Below, piece after piece: positions 27,032 through 36,561 of a DNA stretch of 64,000 nucleotides. Location of the stretch: NCBI GenBank assembly GCA_040905865.1, contig JBBDQU010000056.1:1-64000 (forward strand), given 5' to 3'. Position 1 is the first letter of the stretch. The number at the start of each line of letters is the position of its first letter. The notes under the pieces are model-generated. The model was not told the DNA's origin. It was given only the letters and a program-made list of their open reading frames with translations, and did not search any database. The DNA comes from Alphaproteobacteria bacterium (GTDB taxonomy: Bacteria > Pseudomonadota > Alphaproteobacteria > UBA8366 > GCA-2717185). The translations under genes and the position numbers were made by a program.

Positions 27032-27637
27032 TCAGTCCCGCAACAGCGACGGGTTGGCCAGACGCGGCGTCTGGCCCGGCGGCGCGGAACGCATGGCGTC
27101 CTCCAGCGTGGCGGCTTCGCGCCATTCTTCCGGCGGGCGCGAATCGGCGCCGTCCGCGATCCGGTCGATGCCCCAGCATATTTCCAACTGGTGATTGTCG
27201 GGATCGGCGAATTCAATCGCGATCTGCTGTCCGGCGCGCCGGCGGCCCTGGAAGCCGATCCGGACGCCATGGCGCTCCAGGTGATCGCGGGCGCGGAATA
27301 CCTCGTCCAGCGTGTCCACTTCGAAGGCGAAATGATGCAGTTCGCGGTTTTCCGACACCGCGGCGGCCCCGCCGACCAGCGCAACGCCGTGATGGTCGGC
27401 GTTGCAGCGCATGAAGACCATGCGCCCGGGCATCATGGTTTCGGGATAGGCGTCGGTGACACGGAAACCCAGTATCTTCGTGTAGAAATCGACGGAGCGC
27501 TCCAGGTCGGTAACCCTGACGACCACATGGCTCAGCTTGCCCAGGCGGAACGGAATGCCCTCGGGCGTTTTGGCGCTGCGCAGCCTGCGGATGTCCGCCC
27601 TGTGGAAGCCTTCGAAATCGATGATACCGCGTGCCAT
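27032..27637 (-). CDS. VOC family protein (extradiol dioxygenase/glyoxalase fold)
   Basis: A 201-residue vicinal-oxygen-chelate protein. The core repeat is KLSHVVVRVTDLERSVDFYTKILGF then HHFAFEVDTLDEVFRARDHLERHG and I-A-I-E-F-A-D-P-D-N-H-Q-L-E-I, giving two His and one Glu likely to bind a metal, as in catechol 2,3-dioxygenases. ATG 27637 follows AGGAGCAGCAC. It sits upstream of the TauD-type dioxygenase on the same strand. Reaction unknown. Confidence 0.9.
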   Translation of the reverse strand: MARGIIDFEGFHRADIRRLRSAKTPEGIPFRLGKLSHVVVRVTDLERSVDFYTKILGFRVTDAYPETMMPGRMVFMRCNADHHGVALVGGAAAVSENRELHHFAFEVDTLDEVFRARDHLERHGVRIGFQGRRRAGQQIAIEFADPDNHQLEICWGIDRIADGADSRPPEEWREAATLEDAMRSAPPGQTPRLANPSLLRD

Positions 27638-27690
27638 GTGCTGCTCCTCTGTGGAAGTCTGACAAACTATACTGACCGTGACAGGCGTAT

Positions 27691-28344
27691 CTAATTCCCG
27701 TTCTTGCGCAGGACGAACAGCGCCTGTTCGGCGAAAAGGCCGGCAAGGCGCCCGGTGGCGGAAAACTTCAGCGGAATACCCTGACCGTTCAGCGGAACGG
27801 CTTTCTCGATCACGATATCCGCGTCCCGGCAGGTCGCGATAAAGTCCTTGATCGTGCAATGGTGAATATTCGGCGTATCGTACCAGTGGAACGGCAGCGT
27901 TCCGGTGACGGGCATCCGGCCCGCAATGGCAAGCTGGAGCCGGACCCGCCAATGCGCGAAGTTCGGAAAGGATACCACCGCCCGGCGGCTGATGCGGACG
28001 AGTTCTTCCAGCACCGCGCGCGGACGCCGCGTCGCCTGCAGGGTCTGACTGAGGACAACGCAGTCGAAGGCGCCAGTCGGATAATCCTTGAGATCCGTAT
28101 CCGCATCGCCCTGGATAACGGCAAGACCATTGCGCACACAGGTGTTCACGCCGGCCATGGACAGTTCAATGCCGCGGCCATCGACATTTTTGTGCCGCTC
28201 CAGATAGGCGAGTAGCGCCCCTTCGCTGCAGCCGATGTCGAGCACCCGGCTGCCCGGATCGACCATATCGGCAATCAGCCGCAGGTCGACGCGGATCGTA
28301 TCCGGCCGCTGCTCCGCCTGGACGGTGCCGTTTGGCGCGTTCAT
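27691..28344 (-). CDS. metW: Methionine biosynthesis protein MetW
   Basis: A 217-residue SAM-dependent methyltransferase-like protein. Key parts are the SAM loop [16 protein letters not shown], the VDGRGIELS acidic motif and C-V-V-L-S-Q-T-L-Q followed by [14 protein letters not shown]. MetW is needed with MetX for full homoserine acyltransferase activity in several proteobacteria. Its start overlaps the metX stop by four bases, the standard metXW arrangement. Confidence 0.96.
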   Translation of the reverse strand: MNAPNGTVQAEQRPDTIRVDLRLIADMVDPGSRVLDIGCSEGALLAYLERHKNVDGRGIELSMAGVNTCVRNGLAVIQGDADTDLKDYPTGAFDCVVLSQTLQATRRPRAVLEELVRISRRAVVSFPNFAHWRVRLQLAIAGRMPVTGTLPFHWYDTPNIHHCTIKDFIATCRDADIVIEKAVPLNGQGIPLKFSATGRLAGLFAEQALFVLRKNGN

Positions 28345-29501
28345 GCGAGGCCCCGATGCTTGGCGCAGCCATTGATGAACCCCGCCAGCACCTCGAAGAA
28401 TCCCGGCTCATCGAGCAGAAAGGCGTCATGGCCCTTGTCGGAATCCACCTCGACAAAACTGACACTCGCCGCAACCGCGTTCAGCGCATGGACAATGTCG
28501 CGGTTTTCCGAGGTCGGAAACAACCAGTCGCTGGAAAAAGACACGATACAGAACCGTGTTTTCGTGCCCGCAAACGCGGCGGCCAGGTTGCCGTCATGCT
28601 CCGCCGCCAGGTCGAAGTAATCCATCGCCCGGGTGATATAGAGATAGGAATTGGCGTCGAAGCGGTCGACAAAGGTGCTGCCCTGGTGGCGCAGGTAGCT
28701 TTCCACCTGGAAATCCGCGTCGAAGCCATAGGTCAGCGAATCGCGGTTCTGCAGCCGGCGGCCGAATTTCCGGTGCAGCGCCGCTTCCGACAGGTAGGTG
28801 ATATGGGCCGCCATCCGCGCGACCGACAGACCGCGGCTGGGAACGACATTGTGGCTGAAATAATCGCCGCCATGCCAGTTCGGGTCGGCCATGATCGCCT
28901 GACGACCGACTTCGTGAAAGGCGATGTTCTGCGCGGAATGCCGCGCCGCGCCGGCGATCGGCGCCGCGGCGAAAACCGCATCGGGGTAGCGCGCCGCCCA
29001 TTCCAGCGCCTGCATCGCCCCCATCGACCCGCCGGTGACGAGGAACAATTGCTCGATCCCGAGATGATCGATCAGCATCTTCTGCGCCCGCACCATGTCT
29101 CCGATGGTGATGATCGGGAAAGACAGCCCGTAGGGCTTGCCGGTCTTCGGGTCAATCTCCTTTGGCCCCGTGGTGCCGAGGCATCCGCCCAGCACATTGG
29201 CGCAGATCACGAAGAACCGGTCGGTATCGATCGGCAGGCCGGGACCGACGAGCATGCGCCACCAGCCGGGACGGCCCGATACGGGATGCGCTTCATCGGC
29301 GACATACTGGTCGCCCGTCAGCGCATGGGCGACCAGTATGGCATTCGAGCGGTCTGCATTGAGCGAACCGTAAGTCTGATAGGCAACGGTGAACGGCCCG
29401 ATCGCGACGCCGCAATCCAGCGGCATCGGGGTATCCGCGCCCAGCGTCACGCGCCTGCAGGGCCAATCCTGGGTAACTGTATCCGTAGCGCCGGAATTCA
29501 T
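28341..29501 (-). CDS. metX: Homoserine O-acyltransferase MetX
   Basis: A 386-residue alpha/beta hydrolase-fold acyltransferase. The nucleophile elbow is G-G-S-M-G-A-M-Q-A, and Asp and His of the triad lie in the [11 protein letters not shown] and [13 protein letters not shown] segments. It acylates homoserine with acetyl- or succinyl-CoA in the first committed step to methionine; specificity cannot be told here. It is first gene of metXW with a promoter at 29540-29569 and is divergent from the aromatic operon. Confidence 0.96.
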   Translation of the reverse strand: MNSGATDTVTQDWPCRRVTLGADTPMPLDCGVAIGPFTVAYQTYGSLNADRSNAILVAHALTGDQYVADEAHPVSGRPGWWRMLVGPGLPIDTDRFFVICANVLGGCLGTTGPKEIDPKTGKPYGLSFPIITIGDMVRAQKMLIDHLGIEQLFLVTGGSMGAMQALEWAARYPDAVFAAAPIAGAARHSAQNIAFHEVGRQAIMADPNWHGGDYFSHNVVPSRGLSVARMAAHITYLSEAALHRKFGRRLQNRDSLTYGFDADFQVESYLRHQGSTFVDRFDANSYLYITRAMDYFDLAAEHDGNLAAAFAGTKTRFCIVSFSSDWLFPTSENRDIVHALNAVAASVSFVEVDSDKGHDAFLLDEPGFFEVLAGFINGCAKHRGLA

Positions 29502-29539
29502 TGCTTTCAGCCTGTTCGACTGCTGCCGAGGGGAGGGAA

Positions 29540-29569
29540 TAAGTAGGTTTTGTGAATCGTTAGTGTCAA
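29540..29569 (-). promoter_or_regulatory. Promoter of metXW
   Basis: On the minus strand TTGACA (29569-29564) and TACTTA (29545-29540) are separated by 18 bases. The start codon of metX is about 40 bases further, so the leader is short, too short for the SAM-II riboswitch often found before metX or metA in this class. Confidence 0.6.
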
Positions 29570-29643
29570 TGTTTTCTTTGCTTTCTCGGGCCCGTCACGC
29601 TACGAGTATCGGCCGCATTTTCAGACCAGCAACGAACCCCATC

Positions 29644-30495
29644 ATGACTGAACGGAACATAGCGCTGGAACGCGCACGACAGGAAATCGACGAAATCGAC
29701 ACCAAAATCCACGATCTCATCCTGCGGCGCACCGAAGTGGTCGCCGATGTCGGCCGGGCAAAGGGCGGCACCAGCACGGCAAATTTTGCGCCGGGCCGCG
29801 AGGCGCGCGTCATCCGCCGCCGGATGGAGTATCACAAAGGCGCGTTTCCCCGCATCGCCATTTCCAGGATCTGGCGCGAACTGATTTCGGTTTATGCCGC
29901 GCTCCAGGGGCCCTATGCGGTCGTTGCCTATACGGATAGCGACGACCAGTCATGTTGGGACCTGGCGCGCGACCAGTATGGCAGTCATGACAGGATGACG
30001 ACCCTGCCGAGCATCCGCGCCGTCGTCGCGCAGGTATCCAGCCGCGAGGCGGTCATCGGCGTGGTGCCCGTTCCGGACAATGCCGGTGAAGGAGACTGCT
30101 GGTGGCGCAGCCTCTGCGTAGCAGGCGCTCCACAGGTTGTGCAGCGGCTTCCCTTTGTAGATGGCAGCAACGCCCGCAACGGCAAGACCGGCGCCTTTGC
30201 CATTTCGCGTGTCCTTTTGGACGAATCCGGCGATGACCGGTCGCTGATCGTTGTCGAGACCGGCGAAAACATGGGCCAGGACTCGCTTCGCGGCATAATG
30301 TCAGAAGCCGGGTTGGCAGCGGGCAGCATCGTCACCCGCAAGGAGGATGTGTGGGTACATCTTGTCGACGTCGCCGGATTCGTGACCGTGGACAGCCCGG
30401 AACTCGGGCGTATCGAAGCGAATGGCGCCATCATGCGCGCCTGCAGCATCGGCGGATACGCGGTGCCGGTTGACGCCAAGGCCCGACCCTCATGA
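29644..30495 (+). CDS. Chorismate mutase (AroQ) with degenerate prephenate dehydratase-like/ACT-like tail
   Basis: A 283-residue protein. Residues 1-85 or so are an AroQ-type chorismate mutase helix bundle (ALERARQEIDEIDTKIHDLI, RRTEVV, AKGG), making prephenate. The following 120 residues resemble a type 2 periplasmic-binding fold as in prephenate dehydratase, and the end (from about SLIVVETG to GGYAVPV) resembles an ACT-type regulatory domain. The dehydratase catalytic T-R-F motif appears as T182-G-A-F185 without Arg, so dehydratase activity is doubtful. It starts the operon with hisC and tyrC, overlapping hisC by four bases. Likely role: chorismate mutase, perhaps feedback-regulated. Confidence 0.85.
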   Translation: MTERNIALERARQEIDEIDTKIHDLILRRTEVVADVGRAKGGTSTANFAPGREARVIRRRMEYHKGAFPRIAISRIWRELISVYAALQGPYAVVAYTDSDDQSCWDLARDQYGSHDRMTTLPSIRAVVAQVSSREAVIGVVPVPDNAGEGDCWWRSLCVAGAPQVVQRLPFVDGSNARNGKTGAFAISRVLLDESGDDRSLIVVETGENMGQDSLRGIMSEAGLAAGSIVTRKEDVWVHLVDVAGFVTVDSPELGRIEANGAIMRACSIGGYAVPVDAKARPS

Positions 30496-31583
30496 GCGGC
30501 CCGAAGCCACTCGCGGGGATCATGGGCGTAAGCCCTTATGTCGGCGGCGTTCACAGCCTGCCGGGCATCGAGAAGCCGGTCGTCCTGTCCGCCAATGAAT
30601 CGCCGCTCGGTCCCAGCGAACACGCGGTCCGGGCCTATGTTGAAGCCGCCGGCGAACTGCACCGGTATCCGGAAGGCGGCTCGATCGAACTGCGACGCGC
30701 GATTGCGGACCGCTACGGCTGCGATGTGGACCGGATTGTCTGCGGCGCCGGATCCGATGAATTGCTGGGGCTGCTGATCAGGTCCTATGCGGGGCCCGGC
30801 TGCGAGGTGGTGCACAGCCGGCACGGCTTCCTGATGTATTCCATCGCCGCGCGCGTCGTCGGCGCAACGCCGGTTTCCGTCCCCGAAGCCAACTACACCT
30901 TCGATGTGGATGCGATTCTGGCGGCGGTGACCGACCGGACGACGATGGTTTTCATCGCCAATCCGAACAATCCGACCGGCAGCTATATTTCCGCCGATGA
31001 GCTGCGCCGTCTTCAGGCCGGTTTGCCGGGCCGCGTCCTGCTGGTGATCGATGCCGCCTACGCGGAATATGTGTCGCGCAATGACTACACGGCCGGCGCG
31101 GATCTGGTCGACAAAGTCGACAATGTCGTGATGACCCGCACCTTCTCGAAAATCTTCGGGCTGGCGGCGGTGCGGCTCGGCTGGGCCTATTGCCCGGCGG
31201 AGATCGCCGATGTGCTGAACCGGACCCGCAATCCCTTCAATGTCACGGTCGCGGCGCAGGCGGCAGGCATTGCCGCGCTGGCCGATGTCGCCCATATCGA
31301 CAGGAGTCGCGAACACAATGACACATGGCTGCCCTGGCTGACCCGGGAAATGAACCGCCTTGGCCTGACCGTGCATCCCTCCGTCGGCAACTTCATCATG
31401 GTCCGGTTCCGAAACGCGGCTGCGGCGACGGCGGCCTATAACGCCCTGCTGGCGGGCGGCTTCATCACCCGGCTCATCGGCGGCTACGGCCTGCCCGAAT
31501 GCATCCGGATTACGGTCGGCCTGGAAGAAGAGATCCGTCCCCTTGTCGCCTGTCTGGAACGGCATTTGGCGGCCACGTCATGA
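30492..31583 (+). CDS. hisC: Histidinol-phosphate/aromatic aminotransferase
   Basis: A 363-residue class I/II PLP aminotransferase. Hallmarks are LSANESPLGPS, G-A-G-S-D-E-L, I-A-N-P-N-N-P-T-G, VIDAAYAEY and the PLP lysine in TFSKIFGLAAVRLGW. In this setting, between a chorismate mutase and a prephenate/arogenate dehydrogenase, it most likely transaminates prephenate or aromatic keto acids, though it may also serve histidine synthesis. Starts and stops overlap with both neighbours (ATGA). Confidence 0.93.
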   Translation: MSGPKPLAGIMGVSPYVGGVHSLPGIEKPVVLSANESPLGPSEHAVRAYVEAAGELHRYPEGGSIELRRAIADRYGCDVDRIVCGAGSDELLGLLIRSYAGPGCEVVHSRHGFLMYSIAARVVGATPVSVPEANYTFDVDAILAAVTDRTTMVFIANPNNPTGSYISADELRRLQAGLPGRVLLVIDAAYAEYVSRNDYTAGADLVDKVDNVVMTRTFSKIFGLAAVRLGWAYCPAEIADVLNRTRNPFNVTVAAQAAGIAALADVAHIDRSREHNDTWLPWLTREMNRLGLTVHPSVGNFIMVRFRNAAAATAAYNALLAGGFITRLIGGYGLPECIRITVGLEEEIRPLVACLERHLAATS

Positions 31584-32557
31584 ATACGGCCCCCCTGTTC
31601 AACCGCGTTTCCCTGATCGGCCTGGGACTGCTTGGCTCCTCGCTTGCGCATGCGCTGAAACGCCAGGGACTGGTCAACCATATCGCCGGCAGCGCGCGCA
31701 GCCGGGCCACCCGTGACAAGGCGATGGAAATCGGCTTTGTCGATTCAGTACACGAAGCCCCGGCCGAGGCGGTTGCCGATGCCGATGTCGTCGTGCTGTG
31801 TTCGCCGGTCGGCACCTATGGCGATATCGCACGCGCCATGCGGCCCGGCCTGAAGAAAGGCGTCATTGTCACCGATGTCGGATCGGTCAAGGCGGCCGTG
31901 ATCCGCGATGTCCTGCCGGAACTGCCGGGCCATGCCCACCTGGTGCCTGGTCATCCGGTAGCGGGGACGGAAAATTCTGGCCCGGAATCGGGCTTTGCCG
32001 AACTGTTCGACGGTCGATACTGCATCCTTACCCCGACCCCCGGTACGAACGAAAAGGCGATCCGGACCGTCACCGACATGTGGGCAAGGGTCGGCAGCAT
32101 TGTCGAACTGATGGATGCAAAGCATCACGACCGGGTGCTCGCCATCACGTCGCACCTGCCGCATCTGATCGCTTACACGATCGTCGGCACGGCCAGCGAT
32201 CTTGAAGAACACCTGATGAAGGAATCGGCGCAGAACGGCGACATGGTCCGGACCAGCGAAGTGATCAAGTTTTCCGCCGGCGGTTTCCGGGACTTCACCC
32301 GCATCGCGGCGTCAGATCCGATCATGTGGCGCGATATCTTCCTGAACAACCGCGAAGCGGTGCTGGAGCTTCTGGGGAGGTTTACCGAGGATCTGACGGC
32401 CCTGCAGCGCGCCATCCGCTGGGGCGAAGGCGATATTCTGGAAGACTGGTTCACCCGGACACGGGCGATCCGCCGCGGCGTCGTCGAAATGGGCCAGGCC
32501 GGCAGCTTCAGTGCCGTGGAACCGAAATCCGGATCCGGGGAAGATCGGCAATCCTGA
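31580..32557 (+). CDS. tyrC: Prephenate/arogenate dehydrogenase
   Basis: A 325-residue TyrA-family dehydrogenase. The NAD(P) site G-L-G-L-L-G-S-S is at about residues 14-21; other signatures are VTDVGSVKAAV, PGHPVAGTENSGP, the catalytic-histidine segment ITSHLPHLIAYT and FSAGGFRDFTRIAASDP. It oxidatively decarboxylates prephenate or arogenate toward tyrosine. ATG 31580 overlaps the hisC stop. Its 3' end overlaps by 50 bases the 3' end of the opposite-strand DUF2125 gene. Confidence 0.94.
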   Translation: MNTAPLFNRVSLIGLGLLGSSLAHALKRQGLVNHIAGSARSRATRDKAMEIGFVDSVHEAPAEAVADADVVVLCSPVGTYGDIARAMRPGLKKGVIVTDVGSVKAAVIRDVLPELPGHAHLVPGHPVAGTENSGPESGFAELFDGRYCILTPTPGTNEKAIRTVTDMWARVGSIVELMDAKHHDRVLAITSHLPHLIAYTIVGTASDLEEHLMKESAQNGDMVRTSEVIKFSAGGFRDFTRIAASDPIMWRDIFLNNREAVLELLGRFTEDLTALQRAIRWGEGDILEDWFTRTRAIRRGVVEMGQAGSFSAVEPKSGSGEDRQS

Positions 32558-33560
32558 CCGGCCCCGCGTAAAGCTGCCCGGACTGTGCGGTTACCGGCAC
32601 CGTCAGAACCGGCTCGCCGCCTTCCGGCGGCCTTTTGGCTAGAAGGGCAAGGCCGATTTTCGCCATTGCCGCCGTCTTCGGCTCGATAACCGCCGTATCG
32701 GCCAGCGCGTCCATGCCCGCCGCATAACCCCTGATATTTGCTGAAAACGCGCCCATCGGCCGCCAGTCCTCATCCAGCGCCATACCGCCCTGTGCGCGCA
32801 GATCGACCCGGCCCCATATCGCACGCAGCCAGGGAACCTCTATCGTGCCGCCGTCGCGCCGCCAGCCTTCCACCGCCTGCTCGACGGGGCCGTTCCGGAT
32901 TACCCCCAGCAATCTGAAATCTCCGCGCAACATTTCGATCATACGGCCAAGCGGCGCATTAAAATCCGCCGGCATTTCAATGCCGCTCCCGTTAACCGAA
33001 AGAGTCAGGGCCGTTTCAGTATGGGTTGCCGGCGGGAATTCGGGCCGTGTCGCCTCCATCCAGACTTCCTCTGCCCGCCAGTCACCGGGACCGCCAGACA
33101 CCCGCACCTCCCGCAGAAGGACGGACGCCGCTTTCGGTTGACCATCGCGCCAGAAACCGGCGATTGCCGTTGCTTCCCTTGATTCGAGCGTAATGCTGTA
33201 AGGCGCGCCATCGCGCTCCAGCATGATTTCCTGGGCGCCATGAAACTCCAGCCGGTAACGATACAGATTCCAGGGCTGCGCTTCGAGCGTCAGGCGCTCC
33301 CCCCGCCAGCGCCAGATCTCATCTGGCGCCGCGACCGAAGGCTCCTTCAGCAGCACCCGGATTACGAAGGGGAAGCCTTCGGTCCGAATCGGGTCATGCA
33401 AAACCCGGTAACCTTCCTCCCGGCGCAAGTCCAGCCAGTCCGCAACCGCTTCAAGAGCCAGTCCACGCGCATAATACCAGTAACCCGAATACGCGGCGGC
33501 TACGGAGAGACTTGCCAATACAGCTATTAACACGGATTTTCCAAAACGCATGATACGCAT
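32508..33560 (-). CDS. DUF2125 domain-containing protein
   Basis: A 350-residue protein with an N-terminal membrane anchor or uncleaved signal (VLIAVLASLSVAAAYSGYWYY), then a large periplasmic beta-rich domain of the DUF2125 type, found mainly in alphaproteobacteria. Typical features are W-Y-Y-A-R, GFPFVIRV and EAQPWNLYRYRLEFHG. Function is unknown; an envelope role (possibly lipid-transfer-like) is only inference. It converges on tyrC with a 50-base coding overlap at the stops. Confidence 0.85.
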   Translation of the reverse strand: MRIMRFGKSVLIAVLASLSVAAAYSGYWYYARGLALEAVADWLDLRREEGYRVLHDPIRTEGFPFVIRVLLKEPSVAAPDEIWRWRGERLTLEAQPWNLYRYRLEFHGAQEIMLERDGAPYSITLESREATAIAGFWRDGQPKAASVLLREVRVSGGPGDWRAEEVWMEATRPEFPPATHTETALTLSVNGSGIEMPADFNAPLGRMIEMLRGDFRLLGVIRNGPVEQAVEGWRRDGGTIEVPWLRAIWGRVDLRAQGGMALDEDWRPMGAFSANIRGYAAGMDALADTAVIEPKTAAMAKIGLALLAKRPPEGGEPVLTVPVTAQSGQLYAGPVRIADLPRIRISVPRH

Positions 33561-33682
33561 CCAAACTTGTTCAATAGCGGGGAGACAGGCTGTTTTTGCT
33601 ATCCCAACAGCGTGGATTTCTGTTAGGTCAGCCCCCTTGCCTTTATACGCCGCGCAACGGATTCAGGGAATTTTCTCGAGCG

Positions 33683-34300
33683 ATGGATGACGGCCTTGCG
33701 GAAAAAGAACCGCCGAATCCCCATGAGGCGGAACAGCGCGCCCTGCTGCATGCGATAGATGGCGACCCGGAAATCTGGGTCTTCGGCTACGGATCGCTGA
33801 TGTGGAAACCGGGTTTCGACTATCTGGAACGGCGGCAGGCCCGGCTTTATGGCTGGCATCGATCCTTCTGCGTCTATTCGGAATACTACCGGGGCACGCG
33901 GGAACAGCGTGGCCTCGTCCTTGGACTGGACCGGGGTGGCTGCTGCCAGGGCATCGCCTTCCGCCTGCCGCCATCCGAAGCCCATGACATCCTCGATTAC
34001 CTGTGGAACCGGGAAATGGTGACCTGGGTATACGAGCCGCGCGTCATCGATATCCGGCTGGACGACCGGCGGGTGCGCAGCCGCACCTTCGTCGCCAATC
34101 GCAGCCACTATCAATATGCCGGCCGCCTGCCGGATGACGAGGTCGTGTCGATGATCCGTCGCGGCGTCGGCATCACGGGATCGAACCTCGAATATCTGCG
34201 CAATACCGTCACGCATCTCGATTCGCTGGGTATCGGTGACGGACCGCTGCACAAGCTGTTGAAGGTCGTGGAAGGACCCGGTCAGCCGCAACGCGAATAG
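33683..34300 (+). CDS. ChaC-like gamma-glutamylcyclotransferase
   Basis: A 205-residue protein with the ChaC signature V-F-G-Y-G-S-L-M-W-K-P near residues 33-43 and WHRSFCVYSEYYRGT; a glutamate in the NREM...YEPRV region is the likely catalytic acid. The family splits glutathione to 5-oxoproline and Cys-Gly. ATG 33683 is selected over an upstream frame for normal family length. Its 3' end overlaps the opposite-strand ribonucleotide reductase gene by 19 bases. Confidence 0.92.
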   Translation: MDDGLAEKEPPNPHEAEQRALLHAIDGDPEIWVFGYGSLMWKPGFDYLERRQARLYGWHRSFCVYSEYYRGTREQRGLVLGLDRGGCCQGIAFRLPPSEAHDILDYLWNREMVTWVYEPRVIDIRLDDRRVRSRTFVANRSHYQYAGRLPDDEVVSMIRRGVGITGSNLEYLRNTVTHLDSLGIGDGPLHKLLKVVEGPGQPQRE

Positions 34301-36561
34301 GTGCAGGCGGTGCAGCTGTCGCAGCCTTCCTGATGGGTCAGCGTCAGCCCGCCACATTTGGGGCATTGCCTCAGGTTGCCGGCGCCCTGAATGCCGGGAT
34401 CCGGTCGCGCCTCGGGCGCCAGAAACCCGATATCGATCATGTGCCGTTCGATAACGCCGCCAATCGCGGCCAGCAGCGACGGCACGTATTTCCCGTCCAC
34501 CCACTGCCCGCCGCGCGGGTCGAACACGGCCTTCAGCTCCTCCACCACGAAGGACACGTCGCCGCCGCGCCGGAATACCGCGCTTATCATCCGGGTCAGC
34601 GCCACCGTCCAGGCATAATGTTCCATGTTCTTCGAGTTGATGAACACCTCGAAAGGCAGGCGGCGACCGTCCCGTTCGATATCGTTGAGCGTGATATAGA
34701 TGGCGTGGTCGCTTTCGGGCCAGCGCAGCTTGTAGGTCCTGCCGACCAGCGATTCGGGCCGGTCAAGCGGCCGGGTCATGTAGACGACGCCTGAATCCTC
34801 GGCCATGGAAGGCGCCACGGCGGTCGCCGGCGCGGCCTCGTCCGACAGGCGCAGTACCGAACCGGTCACCGCATTCGGCCGGTAGGTCGTGCATCCCTTG
34901 CAGCCCATCTCATAGGCCTGCAGGTACAGCGCCGCGAAGCTTTCAAACGGCGTCTCGGCGGGCACGTTGATGGTCTTGGAAATCGAGCTGTCGATGTATT
35001 TCTGCACGGCCGCCTGCATGACGATATGGTCGCCCGGCTGGATACTCTGCGCGTCGACGAAATAGTCGGGCAGGGCCGCTTTATCACCGAACTGGCGGCG
35101 AAACAGGCCATAGGCGTAGTCCGTCACATTCTCGTCGCGACGCGAACCATCCGGCATCAGCACGCTTCGCGTATAACTGTGGCTATAGACCGGCTCCACG
35201 CCGGACGACACATTGTCGGCCAACAGCGAGATCGTACCCGTCGGCGCGATGGATGTGACCAGGGCGTTGCGGATCCCGAATTCGCGGATATCGTCGCGAA
35301 GACCGGAATCCAGCGCGCCGATCGTTTCCCCTGCCAGATAAGGTTCCGCATCGAAAAGCGGAAACGGCCCTTTTTCCTTTGCCAGTTCATTGGACGCGCG
35401 ATAGGCGAGGCGCCGGATCGCCGCCATCCACTGTTCGGTGAGGCGCACGGCCTCGATACTGCCGTACCGCGCACGACACATGATCAGCGCATCGCCCAGC
35501 CCCGTCACCCCCAGGCCGATGCGCCGTTTCGCCTGTGCTTCCTGGCGCTGTTCATCGAGCGGAAAGCCGGAAACGTCGATGACATTGTCCAGCATGCGTA
35601 CCGCCAGCGGCACGATTCGTTCCAGTTCCCCTTCATCGAGCCTGGCTTCCGCCGTGAATGGCGATTCGATCAGCCGGGCAAGATTGATCGACCCCAGGTC
35701 ACAGGCGCCATAGGGCGGCAGGGGCTGTTCGCCGCAGGGATTGGTCGCGGAAATCGCCTCGCAGTAATGCAGGTTGTTTCGCTCGTTGATCCGGTCGATG
35801 AAGACGACGCCGGGCTCCGCATAAGCATAGGTCGCATGCATGATACGGTCCCATAATGCGCGGGCGCGCAGCGATTTGTACACGGCGCCGTCAAAGCGCA
35901 GGTCCCAGCCGGCATCCTCCTTGACCGCGCGGATGAAGGCGTCGGTTACCAGAACGGAAAGGTTGAACATCCGCAGCTTGCCAGGGTCGCGCTTTGCGTC
36001 GATGAAGGCTTCGATATCCGGATGGTCGCAACGCATTGTCGCCATCATGGCGCCGCGCCGCGTGCCGGCGCTGACAATCGTCCGGCACATGGAATCCCAG
36101 ACATCCATGAAACTGACCGGGCCGGACGCATCCGCGCCCACCCCGCGGACCGGCGCGCCCTTCGGCCGCAGGGTCGAGAAGTCATAGCCGATGCCGCCGC
36201 CCTGCTGCATGGTCAGGGCAGCCTGCTTGAGATGTTCGAAGATACCGGCGATATCGTCAGGAATCGTGCCCATGACGAAACAGTTGAACAGCGTCACCTG
36301 CCGCGCCGATCCGGCCCCCGCCAGAATCCGGCCCGCCGGGATAAAATGGAAGTCCGTCATTGCGCCATGGAAGCGCCCGGCCCATTCCTCCGGATTTTTT
36401 TCGTTTGCTGACAGCGCCTTGGCGACCCGCCACAGCGTGTCGTCAATTGTTTTGTCCACAGGGCCGCCGTCAACCGCCTTGAGCCGGTACTTCATATCCC
36501 AGATCTGCTGGGCGATGGCGCTGACAGGGGTCAAACGACGCGTTCCCATCCGGTATGACAC
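34282..36561 (-). CDS. nrdJ: Adenosylcobalamin-dependent (class II) ribonucleotide reductase
   Basis: A 759-residue class II reductase. It has FIPAGRILAGAGS, an early active-site cysteine in LFNCFVMG, the signature N-P-C-G-E-Q with the thiyl cysteine, IAPTGTISLLADN, and a C-terminal tail with CPKCGG and CDSCTACTYSRCG; these cysteines probably shuttle electrons and/or bind zinc. It reduces ribonucleotides to deoxyribonucleotides with AdoCbl, so it works with or without oxygen. There is no N-terminal ATP cone visible. An AdoCbl-forming adenosyltransferase is encoded at 50288-50851. Two DnaA-type boxes lie upstream. Confidence 0.95.
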   Translation of the reverse strand: MSYRMGTRRLTPVSAIAQQIWDMKYRLKAVDGGPVDKTIDDTLWRVAKALSANEKNPEEWAGRFHGAMTDFHFIPAGRILAGAGSARQVTLFNCFVMGTIPDDIAGIFEHLKQAALTMQQGGGIGYDFSTLRPKGAPVRGVGADASGPVSFMDVWDSMCRTIVSAGTRRGAMMATMRCDHPDIEAFIDAKRDPGKLRMFNLSVLVTDAFIRAVKEDAGWDLRFDGAVYKSLRARALWDRIMHATYAYAEPGVVFIDRINERNNLHYCEAISATNPCGEQPLPPYGACDLGSINLARLIESPFTAEARLDEGELERIVPLAVRMLDNVIDVSGFPLDEQRQEAQAKRRIGLGVTGLGDALIMCRARYGSIEAVRLTEQWMAAIRRLAYRASNELAKEKGPFPLFDAEPYLAGETIGALDSGLRDDIREFGIRNALVTSIAPTGTISLLADNVSSGVEPVYSHSYTRSVLMPDGSRRDENVTDYAYGLFRRQFGDKAALPDYFVDAQSIQPGDHIVMQAAVQKYIDSSISKTINVPAETPFESFAALYLQAYEMGCKGCTTYRPNAVTGSVLRLSDEAAPATAVAPSMAEDSGVVYMTRPLDRPESLVGRTYKLRWPESDHAIYITLNDIERDGRRLPFEVFINSKNMEHYAWTVALTRMISAVFRRGGDVSFVVEELKAVFDPRGGQWVDGKYVPSLLAAIGGVIERHMIDIGFLAPEARPDPGIQGAGNLRQCPKCGGLTLTHQEGCDSCTACTYSRCG

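Noticed and set aside
29502-29643. SAM-II riboswitch upstream of metX
   Set aside because: The apparent promoter leaves a leader of only about 30-40 bases, and the SAM-II core motifs are not present.
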